From Sphaerisporangium viridialbum (GTDB lineage Bacteria > Actinomycetota > Actinomycetes > Streptosporangiales > Streptosporangiaceae): a stretch of DNA of 64,000 bases. This document shows, one piece after another, positions 1 to 7,791 of the stretch. The stretch covers positions 4,216,001-4,280,000 of the forward strand of contig NZ_CP187232.1 in the NCBI RefSeq assembly GCF_049674955.1. Direction: 5' to 3'. Position numbers and translations under genes: made by a program. Below the pieces are notes generated by a model, which made no database searches, was not told where the DNA came from, and saw only the letters and a list, made by a program, of their open reading frames with translations. Numbering within the stretch: position 1 is the first letter of the stretch; each line of letters starts with the position of its first letter.

Positions 1-1080
1 CGCCAGCAGCTCGGCGATCAGTGACTGCATCCTCCTGGCACCGTCCACGGCGAAACCGATGTACTCGTTGGCCCGCTCGTCGAGCTGGGCGGCGTACCTG
101 CGCTGCAGCAGCTGGCAGAAGACCGTCACCTTGCGCACGGGCTCCTGGAGGTCGTGGGAGGCGACGTAGGCGAACTGCTCCAGCTCGGAGTTGGACCTGC
201 GCAGCTCCTCCGCCTGCTCGCTCAGCAGGTCGGCCTGCTCCTGCAGGCGCTGCTGGGCGTCGCGTGAGATGGCGAGCTCGGCGGAGATGCGCCGCCGGAT
301 GGCGTCGACGTCGGCGGCGAGCATCGTGATGTCGCTCGGCCCCCTGATGTCGATGGCGTGGCCGAAGTCACCGTCGGCTACCTTCCGCGACGCCGCGCCG
401 AGGCGGTCGAGGGGACGGAGCACGGCGTAGCGGAGCAGCAGGGCGACCGAGAGGAGCGTGAGGACGAACATCGCCAGGATGGCCGCGAAGACGGTGTTCC
501 GCCACAGGCGCGCCCGTCCGATCTCCGCGGTCGCCGCCGTCCGCGCCCGCGACAGGTTGTCCGCCTGGCGGGCCAGGGCGGCGCGGATCAGGTCGAAGGA
601 GGCCTTGCCGTCCTCCACCTGGACGAGCCCGACCGTGCCGGGCCCCTGCCTCCCGGCCGCGTCCAGGACCGGTCGCGCGTACCCCGACCGCCAGGCGTCG
701 GCGCGCGTCTCGATCTCGCCGAGGTCGGCGAGCGGCGAGCCGGCCGTGATCGACTGCCTCAGGGTGGCGACGGCGGCCTGTTCCTGCGCGATGCCCTGCT
801 CGAAGCCGGCGAGGAACTCCTGGCGCCCGCTGAGGACGTAGCCGTGCACACCGGCCTCCTGGTCGAGCAGGGCGCTTCGCAACCGCTCGGATGCCAGTAG
901 GGCGGGGGTCATGCGCTGGATCAGCTCGTCGGAGGCCCGGGTGGTGCGGTCGAGCGCCCAGGTGCCGAGCCCGGCGGAGACGGCCAGCAGAAGTGTCATG
1001 ATCGCCAGGGTGCCGCTGAACCAGGAGCGCGTGGTCAGGCGAGGCCACCTCGCTGCTCGGCCGTAGCCGGAAATGCTCAA
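1..1080 (-). CDS. CHASE3/HAMP sensor histidine kinase (3' end cut by window)
   Basis: Membrane sensor kinase, incomplete: 360 codons are visible and the catalytic ATPase domain lies beyond the left edge. In order I read a first transmembrane segment (LAIMTLLLAVSAGLGTWAL), an extracellular CHASE3-like helical domain (QEAGVHGYVLSGRQEFL), a second membrane segment (FAAILAMFVLTLLSVALLL), a HAMP linker, a coiled coil, and a HisKA phosphoacceptor helix with the H-box FAYVASHDLQEPVRKV. The DLQEP form of the H-box is that of the phytochrome/Bph-type kinases. The start is TTG at 1080, because the motif GAAGGAGGG sits just upstream; no ATG or GTG has a better ribosome binding site. A partner response regulator is not in the window. 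The divergent neighbour is a TetR regulator. Confidence 0.88.
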   Translation of the reverse strand, partial: MSISGYGRAARWPRLTTRSWFSGTLAIMTLLLAVSAGLGTWALDRTTRASDELIQRMTPALLASERLRSALLDQEAGVHGYVLSGRQEFLAGFEQGIAQEQAAVATLRQSITAGSPLADLGEIETRADAWRSGYARPVLDAAGRQGPGTVGLVQVEDGKASFDLIRAALARQADNLSRARTAATAEIGRARLWRNTVFAAILAMFVLTLLSVALLLRYAVLRPLDRLGAASRKVADGDFGHAIDIRGPSDITMLAADVDAIRRRISAELAISRDAQQRLQEQADLLSEQAEELRRSNSELEQFAYVASHDLQEPVRKVTVFCQLLQRRYAAQLDERANEYIGFAVDGARRMQSLIAELLA

Positions 1081-1268
1081 CCTTGGCCCTCCTTCTGGGA
1101 CCTACCGGGTCGCGAACCCGCTGACGAGACCGGCAGCGATGACATGGACGTCCTACGGACGTCCCCGCGCGAGCGGTGACGGTGGGCACCGCCCTGTTCC
1201 GCTTCCTCGGAGGTCTCCGTTCAAACCCCCTCTGACCTGGCTCCGCCTCCGGCGTACGCCATAATCGC

Positions 1269-1298
1269 TTGACGGAGTGAGTACTCACTCCGTACCGT
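1269..1298 (+). promoter_or_regulatory. Promoter with 22-bp perfect palindromic operator (1272-1293)
   Basis: A perfect inverted repeat with half-site ACGGAGTGAGT and its exact reverse complement ACTCACTCCGT fills 1272-1293. It lies inside a promoter: -35 TTGACG (1269-1274), 18-nt spacer, -10 TACCGT (1293-1298). The predicted transcription start is at about 1305, so the TetR mRNA starting with ATG 1306 would be leaderless. A palindrome covering the spacer is the expected arrangement for TetR autorepression; binding itself is inferred. Confidence 0.8.
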
Positions 1299-1305
1299 TG
1301 GCGGT

Positions 1306-1995
1306 ATGACAGACACCAAAGTCCGGCGCAGGGCGCCGGGAATGAGCCCGGAACAGCGGCGCGACATGATCGTCAAGGCGGCCTTACCTCTGGTGGCCGA
1401 GCGCGGTGCGGCCGTGACCACCGCCGAGGTCGCCAAGGCCGCCGCCATCGGAGAGGCGACGATCTTCCGCGTGTTCGCCGACAAGGAGGAGCTCCTGAAC
1501 GCCTGCGTGCTGGAAGCGCTCAACCCCGCTCACGCGCTGGAGGAGATCGCGGCCGTGCCGCTCGACCAGCCTCTCGCCGCCCGGCTCACCGAGGCCGCGG
1601 AGGCGCTGAGCGCCCACCTCGAACGCATGGGGTCGGTCATCGGCGCGCTCCACGCCTCGGGGCTGCGGCGCGGCAGGCCCGGCCCCCATCAGCGCGGCGC
1701 GGAGCCCGGCGGGGAGGCCGAAGAGGCGAGCGCGGGCGGCGAGGGCTCAGCGCCGGGCGGCGGCGGTGGCCACGAACGGGAGGGAGGGCTCGGCCGGGAG
1801 GCCTCGGTGACCCAGACCGTGGAGGCCCTCGCCGACCTGTTCGAGCCCGAGCGGGAGTCCCTCCGCCTGCCGCCCGAGCGCCTCGCGGCGATCTTCCTCG
1901 GCATGCTGTTCAGCCGCCCGCGATTCCCGGCCGGCACGGCGCCCGCCGGCCTGGGCGAGCTCGTCGACGTCTTCCTCAACGGAGCCGTGCGATGA
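1306..1995 (+). CDS. TetR/AcrR family transcriptional regulator
   Basis: Predicted DNA-binding repressor of 229 residues. The N-terminal helix-turn-helix is clear (residues ~14-60: MIVKAALPLVAERG, VTTAEVAKAAAIGEATIFRVFADKEELL). The ligand-binding half has a Gly/Glu/Arg-rich low-complexity insert at about residues 125-165, a feature often seen in actinomycete members, followed by a recognisable C-terminal helix pair. There is no Shine-Dalgarno; the start fits a leaderless transcript from the promoter just upstream, whose palindrome is the probable autoregulatory operator. The stop codon overlaps the ATG of a 15-codon ORF, suggesting that a translationally coupled target gene once followed and has been lost. 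Confidence 0.9.
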   Translation: MTDTKVRRRAPGMSPEQRRDMIVKAALPLVAERGAAVTTAEVAKAAAIGEATIFRVFADKEELLNACVLEALNPAHALEEIAAVPLDQPLAARLTEAAEALSAHLERMGSVIGALHASGLRRGRPGPHQRGAEPGGEAEEASAGGEGSAPGGGGGHEREGGLGREASVTQTVEALADLFEPERESLRLPPERLAAIFLGMLFSRPRFPAGTAPAGLGELVDVFLNGAVR

Positions 1996-2039
1996 GCGTC
2001 GTCCTCGGCCGCACCATCGGCGCCGCCAACGAGCGGTAG
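1992..2039 (+). pseudogene. 15-codon ORF coupled to tetR by ATGA overlap; possible 5' remnant
   Basis: The tetR stop overlaps an ATG (ATGA at 1992-1995) that opens a 15-residue reading frame, MSVVLGRTIGAANER, before TAG. This is how translationally coupled partners of TetR regulators usually begin, for example transporters or oxidoreductases. The frame ends at once, so it is either the surviving start of a deleted gene or a chance ORF. Confidence 0.3.
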
Positions 2040-2087
2040 GCGCCTGTACGAGCTCATCTCACCTGAGTGACCCGGGCGCGCGCCCCG

Positions 2088-2657
2088 TCAGTGTCCGGCG
2101 GCGGGGCAGCGCTCGATGAGCTCCAGGGCGACCTCTAGGGCCGCGGCCTTGCGCTCCTCGTCGGCGAGGTCCTCGTCCTTCAGCAGGAGCCAGGCGGCGT
2201 GCAGGGTGAAGATCGCCATCGAGCTCCTGAGGCGCTGCGCCGTGGAGTCGTCCTCGTCCCACAGGATCCCCACGAGGCTGGTCATGAGGTTGCGCATCTT
2301 CTCGACCTTGGGGTGGTCGCGGAGCGCGGTCTGGTTGCGCTCCATGAACCTCATGAACGCGTGGTGGTGGCCGCCGTAGAGCTGGTCGGCGTAGCGCCTG
2401 ACGAACTCCCGCCTCGTCTCGATCGTGCGGGGCTGCTCCTGCCCCCACTTGATCAGGCGTTCCACCATGGCCTGCCGGTCCTCGGCCAGGCTCGCCACGA
2501 TGTCATCCTTGGTCCGGAAATGGTAGTAAAGCGCGGCCTTGGTCACCCCGAGGGACTCCGCTATCTCCCGCAGCGACGTCGCCTCGTAGCCCTGCTCGGT
2601 GAAGAGCTTGAGGGCGATCTCCTGGATGCGAGCACGCGTGTCGGTGGTTTCCCTCAT
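2088..2657 (-). CDS. TetR family regulator, divergent to the MFS efflux pump
   Basis: Repressor of 189 residues with a textbook TetR HTH at residues ~9-55 (ARIQEIALKLFTEQGYEAT, LREIAESLGVTKAALYYHF, RTKDDIV). The C-terminal domain is helical and unremarkable. It is transcribed divergently from an EmrB/QacA-type transporter, and two related 18-bp imperfect palindromes lie in the shared intergenic region, so the probable job is ligand-relieved repression of the pump and of itself. The ATG start at 2657 follows a run of A/G-rich bases (GGGAGCGTCTGAGAGGCC) that is only a weak ribosome binding site. Ligand unknown. Confidence 0.92.
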   Translation of the reverse strand: MRETTDTRARIQEIALKLFTEQGYEATSLREIAESLGVTKAALYYHFRTKDDIVASLAEDRQAMVERLIKWGQEQPRTIETRREFVRRYADQLYGGHHHAFMRFMERNQTALRDHPKVEKMRNLMTSLVGILWDEDDSTAQRLRSSMAIFTLHAAWLLLKDEDLADEERKAAALEVALELIERCPAAGH

Positions 2658-2690
2658 GGCCTCTCAGACGCTCCCTGTATCCCCTAATTA

Positions 2691-2751
2691 ACTTGACGGT
2701 CGGCAAGTAAGTTATCTACCTTGGAGTATAGTCACTAGCCGGTCGGCAAGT
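2691..2751. promoter_or_regulatory. Two TetR-type operators between tetR and the MFS pump
   Basis: Two related sites end in the same 13 bases GGTCGGCAAGTAA. Site 1 (2691-2708) is ACTTG-N8-CAAGT; site 2 (2734-2751) is ACT-A-GCCG/CGGC-A-AGT with 14 of 18 positions symmetric. Their starts are 43 bp apart, close to four helical turns. Site 1 overlaps a possible pump promoter, TTGACG (2693-2698)-N18-TACCTT (2717-2722). These are predicted binding sites for the divergent TetR protein. Confidence 0.7.
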
Positions 2752-2781
2752 AAGTAAGCACTCTCAAGGGGGCGTAAAAGA

Positions 2782-4389
2782 ATGACGGAGACCGCGGCCG
2801 AACCCGTTCCAGGGCGTCGGCGGGAGGTCATGGTGGTCCTGCCGGGGCTCATGCTCGCCATGATCCTCGCCATGCTGGACAACATGATCGTCGGCACCGC
2901 CATGCCGCGCATCGTCGGCGAGCTCGGCGGCCTGGCACACCTTTCCTGGGTCGTCACGGCGTACGTGCTGGGCACCACGGTCTCGACGCCGATCTGGGGG
3001 AAGATCGGCGACCTCTACGGCCGCAAGACGATCTTCCTGGCGTCGATCGCCATCTTCATGGTCGGCTCGATGCTGTGCGGCATGGCCGGGTCCGACCTGC
3101 TCGGGGGCACCTCCGGCGGCATGGGCGAGCTCATCGCCTTCCGCGCCATCCAGGGTCTCGGGGCCGGCGGCCTCATGGTCAACGCCATGGCCATCATCGG
3201 TGACCTCGTGCCGCCTCGCGAGCGTGGCCGCTACCAGGGCATCATGGCCGCGATGATGTCGCTCGCGATGATCGCGGGCCCGCTGGTCGGCGGCTTCATC
3301 ACCGACCACCTGAACTGGCGCTGGGCCTTCTACGTCAACCTGCCCATCGGCGCCGTGGCCTTCATCTGGCTCGTGTTCCGGCTGCACCTGCCGAAGTACC
3401 GCACGGAGCACCGCATCGACTGGCTGGGCGCGGGCCTGCTCGGCGTGGGCATCACCGCGCTCGTGCTCATCACCACCTGGGGCGGCAACCAGTACGCCTG
3501 GGGCTCCTGGCAGATCCTCGGACTCGTGGCCGTCGCCGTGGTCACCTTGGCGGCCTTCATCCCGGTCGAGCGCCGGGTCGCCGAGCCGATCATGCCGCTG
3601 CACGTGTTCAAGAACCGCAACTTCACCCTCATCTCGCTGATCGGCTTCCTGCTCGGCTTCGCGATGTTCGGCGCGATCAACTTCCTGCCCCTGTTCCAGC
3701 AGACCGTCCAGGGCGCCTCGGCGACCAACTCCGGCCTTCTGCTGCTCCCGATGATGGCGGCGGCCATGGTGGTCTCGCTCTTCGTCGGGCAGGCGATCAC
3801 GAAGACCGGCAAGTACAAGATCTTCCCGATCGCCGGCGGCGCGCTGATGGCGGTCGCCATGTGGCTGCTCTCGATGCAGGACGTCAACACCACCCGCTGG
3901 GAGACCGGCCTGTTCATCGCCGTCCTCGGCCTCGGCATGGGTGGTCTCATGCAGACCACGATGCTGATCGCGCAGAACAGCGTCGAGCAGAAGGACCTGG
4001 GCGTGGCGAGCAGCGCCTCCACCTTCTTCCGCTCCATCGGCGGATCGTTCGGGGTGTCGCTCTTCGGAGCGATCTTCAACAACCAGCTCACGTCCAACCT
4101 GACCGAGAAGCTCGGCCCGCAGGCGGCGCAGATGGCGAAGGGCGGCACCGGCCATCTCGACCCCGCGTCGCTGGCCAAGCTCCCCGCCCAGGTGAGGATC
4201 GGCTTCCTGGAGTCGCTGGCCTCCTCCATCTCCAGTGTGTTCTTCTGGGCCATCCTCTTCGCGATCCTGGTGCCGCTGCTGGCGGCCTTCGTCAAGGAGA
4301 TCCCGCTGCGCGGCGGCCCCGCGGCCCCGGCCTCCGGGTCCGGCGACGACCCCGCCAAGGAGACGGCGGCCGTGGGCGCCCTCGACTGA
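2782..4389 (+). CDS. DHA2-type MFS drug efflux transporter (EmrB/QacA family)
   Basis: Proton-driven multidrug exporter of 535 residues, the usual length for the 14-helix DHA2 group. I see the first helix (MLAMILAMLDNMIVGTAMPRI), motif A in the loop between helices 2 and 3 (GKIGDLYGRKTIF), the motif C-like glycine stretch (MIAGPLVGGFITD), and about 14 hydrophobic segments to residue ~505, then a short Pro/Ala/Gly-rich tail. The start ATG at 2782 follows AAGGGGG. The gene is divergent from tetR and carries two candidate operators upstream; a 14-bp hairpin follows it. The substrate cannot be read from sequence. Confidence 0.95.
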   Translation: MTETAAEPVPGRRREVMVVLPGLMLAMILAMLDNMIVGTAMPRIVGELGGLAHLSWVVTAYVLGTTVSTPIWGKIGDLYGRKTIFLASIAIFMVGSMLCGMAGSDLLGGTSGGMGELIAFRAIQGLGAGGLMVNAMAIIGDLVPPRERGRYQGIMAAMMSLAMIAGPLVGGFITDHLNWRWAFYVNLPIGAVAFIWLVFRLHLPKYRTEHRIDWLGAGLLGVGITALVLITTWGGNQYAWGSWQILGLVAVAVVTLAAFIPVERRVAEPIMPLHVFKNRNFTLISLIGFLLGFAMFGAINFLPLFQQTVQGASATNSGLLLLPMMAAAMVVSLFVGQAITKTGKYKIFPIAGGALMAVAMWLLSMQDVNTTRWETGLFIAVLGLGMGGLMQTTMLIAQNSVEQKDLGVASSASTFFRSIGGSFGVSLFGAIFNNQLTSNLTEKLGPQAAQMAKGGTGHLDPASLAKLPAQVRIGFLESLASSISSVFFWAILFAILVPLLAAFVKEIPLRGGPAAPASGSGDDPAKETAAVGALD

Positions 4390-4412
4390 CGCCCTCCCGC
4401 CGGCTCACCCCT

Positions 4413-4444
4413 ACGGCCGTGACCACCACCGTGGTCACGGCCGT
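4413..4444 (+). terminator. Strong hairpin after the MFS gene
   Basis: A perfect 14-bp stem (4413-4426 with 4431-4444, arm ACGGCCGTGACCAC) and a CACC loop lie 24 nt past the transporter stop. No T-run follows, as is common for hairpin terminators in actinomycetes. Confidence 0.7.
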
Positions 4445-4556
4445 CGTCGTCCCACCCGCCGCCCATGGGGCGGTCGGGCCGTCAAGGGCATGGCAAGTCG
4501 CACGCAAGGCCGGGCTCCTAGCGTGGGGGCGCCCCCCTGCGGAACAAGGAGTTCGT

Positions 4557-4967
4557 GTGTCCACCACCGCCTGGCTCGTCCTCGCCTTCGGCCTCGTGGC
4601 CCTGATCTTCGGCGGCATCGGCGCAGGGATGCTGATGTCCCAGCGTGACTTCCGCCGGATCGCCCAGCGCGTGCCCGGTCAGGTCGTACGGCTGCGCCCC
4701 AGCCACTCCAGCGAGGGGACCGTCTACTACCCGACCATCAGGTTCACGACGGTGAGCGGCCGGCCCGTCGAGGTCGAGACCAGCGTCGGGAGCAGCCCGC
4801 CGGTGGCCCCGGTCGGCGGCGAGGTGGCGGTCCTGTACGACCCCGCCAACCCGGCCCGTATGCGCGTCGACAGTCTCCTGGGCGGAAACCTCCTAGGAAT
4901 GGTCTTCGCGGGCACAGGTGCGGTATTCCTGCTGGTGTCCATCGCCGTGGTCGCCTTCGGAGGATGA
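4557..4967 (+). CDS. DUF3592 small membrane protein
   Basis: A 136-residue protein with an N-terminal membrane helix (LVLAFGLVALIFGGIGAGM), a central soluble beta-rich DUF3592-type module (VPGQVVRLRP..., YYPTIRFTTVSGRPVEVET, VAVLYDPANPARMRVD) and a C-terminal helix (MVFAGTGAVFLLVSIAVVAF). The YDP-x-NP-x2-(A/M) signature is typical of the family, whose function is unknown. GTG at 4557 is chosen because AAGGAG sits 5 nt upstream. The next gene, a histidine phosphatase, starts 29 nt downstream on the same strand and may be co-transcribed. Confidence 0.8.
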   Translation: MSTTAWLVLAFGLVALIFGGIGAGMLMSQRDFRRIAQRVPGQVVRLRPSHSSEGTVYYPTIRFTTVSGRPVEVETSVGSSPPVAPVGGEVAVLYDPANPARMRVDSLLGGNLLGMVFAGTGAVFLLVSIAVVAFGG

Positions 4968-4995
4968 CCGCCCTCCGCCACACCTGGGAGCCGCC

Positions 4996-5544
4996 GTGGC
5001 CGTCGAGCTCGTGTACGAGACCCACTCGATCACCACCGACAACGAGACCGGAGTCGCCACGGGATGGCTCCCGGGCGAGCTCTCCGAGCGGGGGAGGCGG
5101 CTCGCGGAGGAGCTGGGCGACCGCCGCCGTGACGACGGCCTGGCCGCGATCTTCACCTCCGACCTCCGCCGCGCCGTGGAGACCGCGGAGATCGCCTTCC
5201 GCACCTCCAAGATCCCGATATTTCAAGACACGCGGCTGCGGGAGTGCGACTATGGCGACCTCAACGGCATGCCGGTCGGCCGCCTCCAGAGGGAGAGGTC
5301 CCTGCACATCAGCGACCCCTGGCCCGGCGGCCAGAGCTACCAGGACGTCGTCGAGCTGACCCGCGACTTCCTCCGCGACCTCGCCCGCGACTGGGACGGC
5401 TCCCGCGTCCTGGTCATCTCCCACTCCGCCAACCGCTGGGCCCTGGACCACCTCCTCCGCGGCAAGTCCCTCGAAGAGCTGGTGGACGCCCCCTTCGACT
5501 GGAAGCCCGGCTGGGAGTACCACCTTCCCGTCGGTCCGTCGTGA
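4996..5544 (+). CDS. Histidine phosphatase superfamily protein, THS in place of RHG
   Basis: Phosphoglycerate-mutase-like fold, 182 residues. The first catalytic block, normally R-H-G, reads Y-E-T-H-S (His10 kept, Arg replaced by Thr, Gly by Ser). The rest of the fold is intact: LSERGRRLAEELGDR, the FTSDLRRAVETAEIAF block with the phosphate-binding Arg, RLRECDYGDLNGMP, and the second catalytic His in VLVISHSANRWAL. Known actinobacterial relatives also carry this ETHS variant, so it looks like a subfamily trait, not decay. The GTG at 4996 is preceded by GGGAG at 5-nt spacing. Substrate unknown. Confidence 0.82.
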   Translation: MAVELVYETHSITTDNETGVATGWLPGELSERGRRLAEELGDRRRDDGLAAIFTSDLRRAVETAEIAFRTSKIPIFQDTRLRECDYGDLNGMPVGRLQRERSLHISDPWPGGQSYQDVVELTRDFLRDLARDWDGSRVLVISHSANRWALDHLLRGKSLEELVDAPFDWKPGWEYHLPVGPS

Positions 5545-5668
5545 CGACCACGTCACCCGCCACGCCGACCTCTTCCGGCCCGTGTGAAGGCCCACCGCGT
5601 CCGGTCCCTCTGAGAGCGGTGCCGCGACGCTCGGGAGCGGGACTTCTTCCCCCTGGGAGGGTGACACC

Positions 5669-7648
5669 TCAGGTGAGGGTCTCGCGGATGGCCTGGGCGA
5701 TCGCGGGGTGGGCGAGGTACTCCTCGATCAGGTGGGCGCGTTCCAGCGGGTTGTCCACGGCCGCCTCCTCCAGGGGACCGCTCCAGTCGTCGCGCAGCGG
5801 GCACCCGATCGCGACCGGGTCGGCCGGGCTCCACACGTTGAGCCAGCGGGTCACCTGGGCGGGGCGATGGGGGCCGCCGGAGAGCAGGCGGGTGTACACG
5901 GTGTCGAGGCCGAGCGGGCTGCCCGCGGTGACCAGGAGCGGCACCTCCAGCGTGGAGGGGAGCCGGGTGAGCAGGTCCATGGCCACCACCGTGCCGAGGC
6001 TGTGGGTGACCAGCACGATCGGACCGGATGCGGGGAGCGTCTCGCACACCGCGTCCAGCACCGTGCGCCTGATGTCGGGGTTGTCGAGGTAGGCCGCGAC
6101 GTCGCGGAAGATCTTGGCGATGAGGAAGCGGTCCAGGTTGGTGGTGGCCGCGAGCCAGCTCAGCATCCGCTGCAGCGGGGTGGTGAGCCCCTCGCTCACG
6201 CTGTCGGCGGGCATGCGCGCCTTGGCGGCGGCCTCGGCGATCAGCTGCTCGTACAGCAGCCGGGTCGTCGGGGAGGACGGGGCCAGGGCCGCGGCGACGT
6301 TGTCGGTGACCGCCCCCGCGAGCACCGGCGCCGCCTCCAGCGCCGTCATCGCGTCGAGGAAGCGGTCGCCGTAGAACGGAAGCCACACGTCTCCGGGGTC
6401 GACAAGGGGAGAGCCCGCCAGGGTGAGGCCCTTGTTCAGCCCGGCGGTCCACTCCCTGCGGATGGCCTCGGGATCCCTGCCCTCCTGGCTGCGCCCGTGG
6501 ACGAACACCAGGCGGCCGGTGCCGCCGAAGGCGGAGGGGCGTCCCGCGAGCCCGGAGACCTTCGAGGCCCCGGCGGATGCTCCGAGCGCCTCGGTCCAGG
6601 CGGGGGACGCGGTGAGCCCGGCCGCCGGGCCCATCTCGGCCAGCAGGGCCTGGGCCGGCGCGGGGGGACGGAGCTGGGCGAGGCGGGCGAGGATCACGCT
6701 GACCCGCACGCCCTCGTTGGCCACCCAGTCGACGGCGTCGTCGCCGTCTCCCGGCGCCCAGGGCCGCCCGTCCTTGCGGATCCAGCGGCCCTGCTCGTCC
6801 AGGCGGGGGATGCCGGAGTGGTGGAGGGCGACGACCTCCCACTGGTCGTTGAAGACGGGGGAGCCGGAGCTGCCCGGCTCGGTGTCGTTGGTGTAGTGCA
6901 GGAAGTCGTCCAGTTGCAGGGACAGCTCATTGTGCCGGATGGAGATCTCCTTCAGCCGCCCGCTGGGATGCCCGACGATGTTGACGGGCTCGCCGATGAC
7001 CACCTTCCCCTGCTGGGCGACGAGGCGGTTCCAGCCGAACACCTCTCCCGCGCGCCTGCCGTCCGCGCCGGGTCTCAGCGCGACCAGCGTGAAGTCCAGA
7101 TGCTGGTCGGTGAGGAAGCACGCCTCCGGTTCGAGCCGGAACCGCACCGGGATGCCCGGCTCGTTGTCGAGGTTGACCTCGGCCCCGAACTCCACGACGA
7201 GGTCACGCGCGCTCTCCTGGTTCGCCAGCACGTGGTTGTTGGTCATCAGCAGCCCCGGGCCCACCAGGAAGCCCGTTCCCTGGGGAAGGAGCCGGCCGCC
7301 GTCGTTCAGCGAGATCCTGGCCACGGTCGCGGCGGCGCGCGTGCCGCGGGCCAGGAAGTTGACCGCCTGGAGCTCGCTGGACTCGCCGATGATCTGTTCG
7401 AGCAGGCGCGGGCCGGAGGGCACGCCCTCGGCGACCACGCGGGCCACCGCGGCGACGGGCAGGTCGCCCCGGCGCAGGAGGCGCTGCGCGCGGGCGGCGA
7501 GCTGGTGCTCCCCGTCGAGGATCGTGAGGCCCTCCGCCCGCCGCTGCCGCAGGTTGGCCTCGCGCGGGCCCGTGGTCTCCTCGTACCGCCGCGTGGCGGC
7601 GTCCGTCTGCCTGGCCTTGGCCGTGCCGGGATGGTGGATCGTGCTCAT
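5669..7648 (-). CDS. Trypsin-like serine protease fused to an alpha/beta hydrolase
   Basis: Two-enzyme fusion of 659 residues. An N-terminal helical region (about residues 1-95, ending LLEQIIGESSELQAVNFLARG) precedes a trypsin-like domain with all three catalytic elements visible: His in LLMTNNHVLAN, Asp in DQHLDFTLVALRPG, Ser in DTEPGSSGSPVFND. After a Pro/Ala/Gly linker an alpha/beta-hydrolase fold begins (GGTGRLVFVHGRSQEG) with the nucleophile elbow IVLVTHSLGTVVAMD, then SPADPVAIG and a C-terminal ERAHLIEEYL that could supply Asp and His. There is no signal peptide, so it is probably cytoplasmic. ATG 7648 is used; a GTG at 7705 is possible and neither has a clear ribosome binding site. The gene is divergent from ppx. 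Role unknown. Confidence 0.85.
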   Translation of the reverse strand: MSTIHHPGTAKARQTDAATRRYEETTGPREANLRQRRAEGLTILDGEHQLAARAQRLLRRGDLPVAAVARVVAEGVPSGPRLLEQIIGESSELQAVNFLARGTRAAATVARISLNDGGRLLPQGTGFLVGPGLLMTNNHVLANQESARDLVVEFGAEVNLDNEPGIPVRFRLEPEACFLTDQHLDFTLVALRPGADGRRAGEVFGWNRLVAQQGKVVIGEPVNIVGHPSGRLKEISIRHNELSLQLDDFLHYTNDTEPGSSGSPVFNDQWEVVALHHSGIPRLDEQGRWIRKDGRPWAPGDGDDAVDWVANEGVRVSVILARLAQLRPPAPAQALLAEMGPAAGLTASPAWTEALGASAGASKVSGLAGRPSAFGGTGRLVFVHGRSQEGRDPEAIRREWTAGLNKGLTLAGSPLVDPGDVWLPFYGDRFLDAMTALEAAPVLAGAVTDNVAAALAPSSPTTRLLYEQLIAEAAAKARMPADSVSEGLTTPLQRMLSWLAATTNLDRFLIAKIFRDVAAYLDNPDIRRTVLDAVCETLPASGPIVLVTHSLGTVVAMDLLTRLPSTLEVPLLVTAGSPLGLDTVYTRLLSGGPHRPAQVTRWLNVWSPADPVAIGCPLRDDWSGPLEEAAVDNPLERAHLIEEYLAHPAIAQAIRETLT

Positions 7649-7791
7649 GGGCCGCCGCCGGTGGTGAACGCGTGAAGGGTGGACCCGTTCAGGTTCCCGG
7701 TCCACGGCGGCGGGCGCATGAGTAGTCCCCTACTCAAGCTACGGGGGAGGGATCTTTCTGGGCGAATCCGCGCGGGTAGTAGCGTCTGCTC

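Noticed and set aside
2764..4155. 463-codon frame opposite the MFS pump
   Set aside because: Composition shadow of the membrane protein, rich in Asp/Glu/His/Arg; starts inside the pump's own control region.
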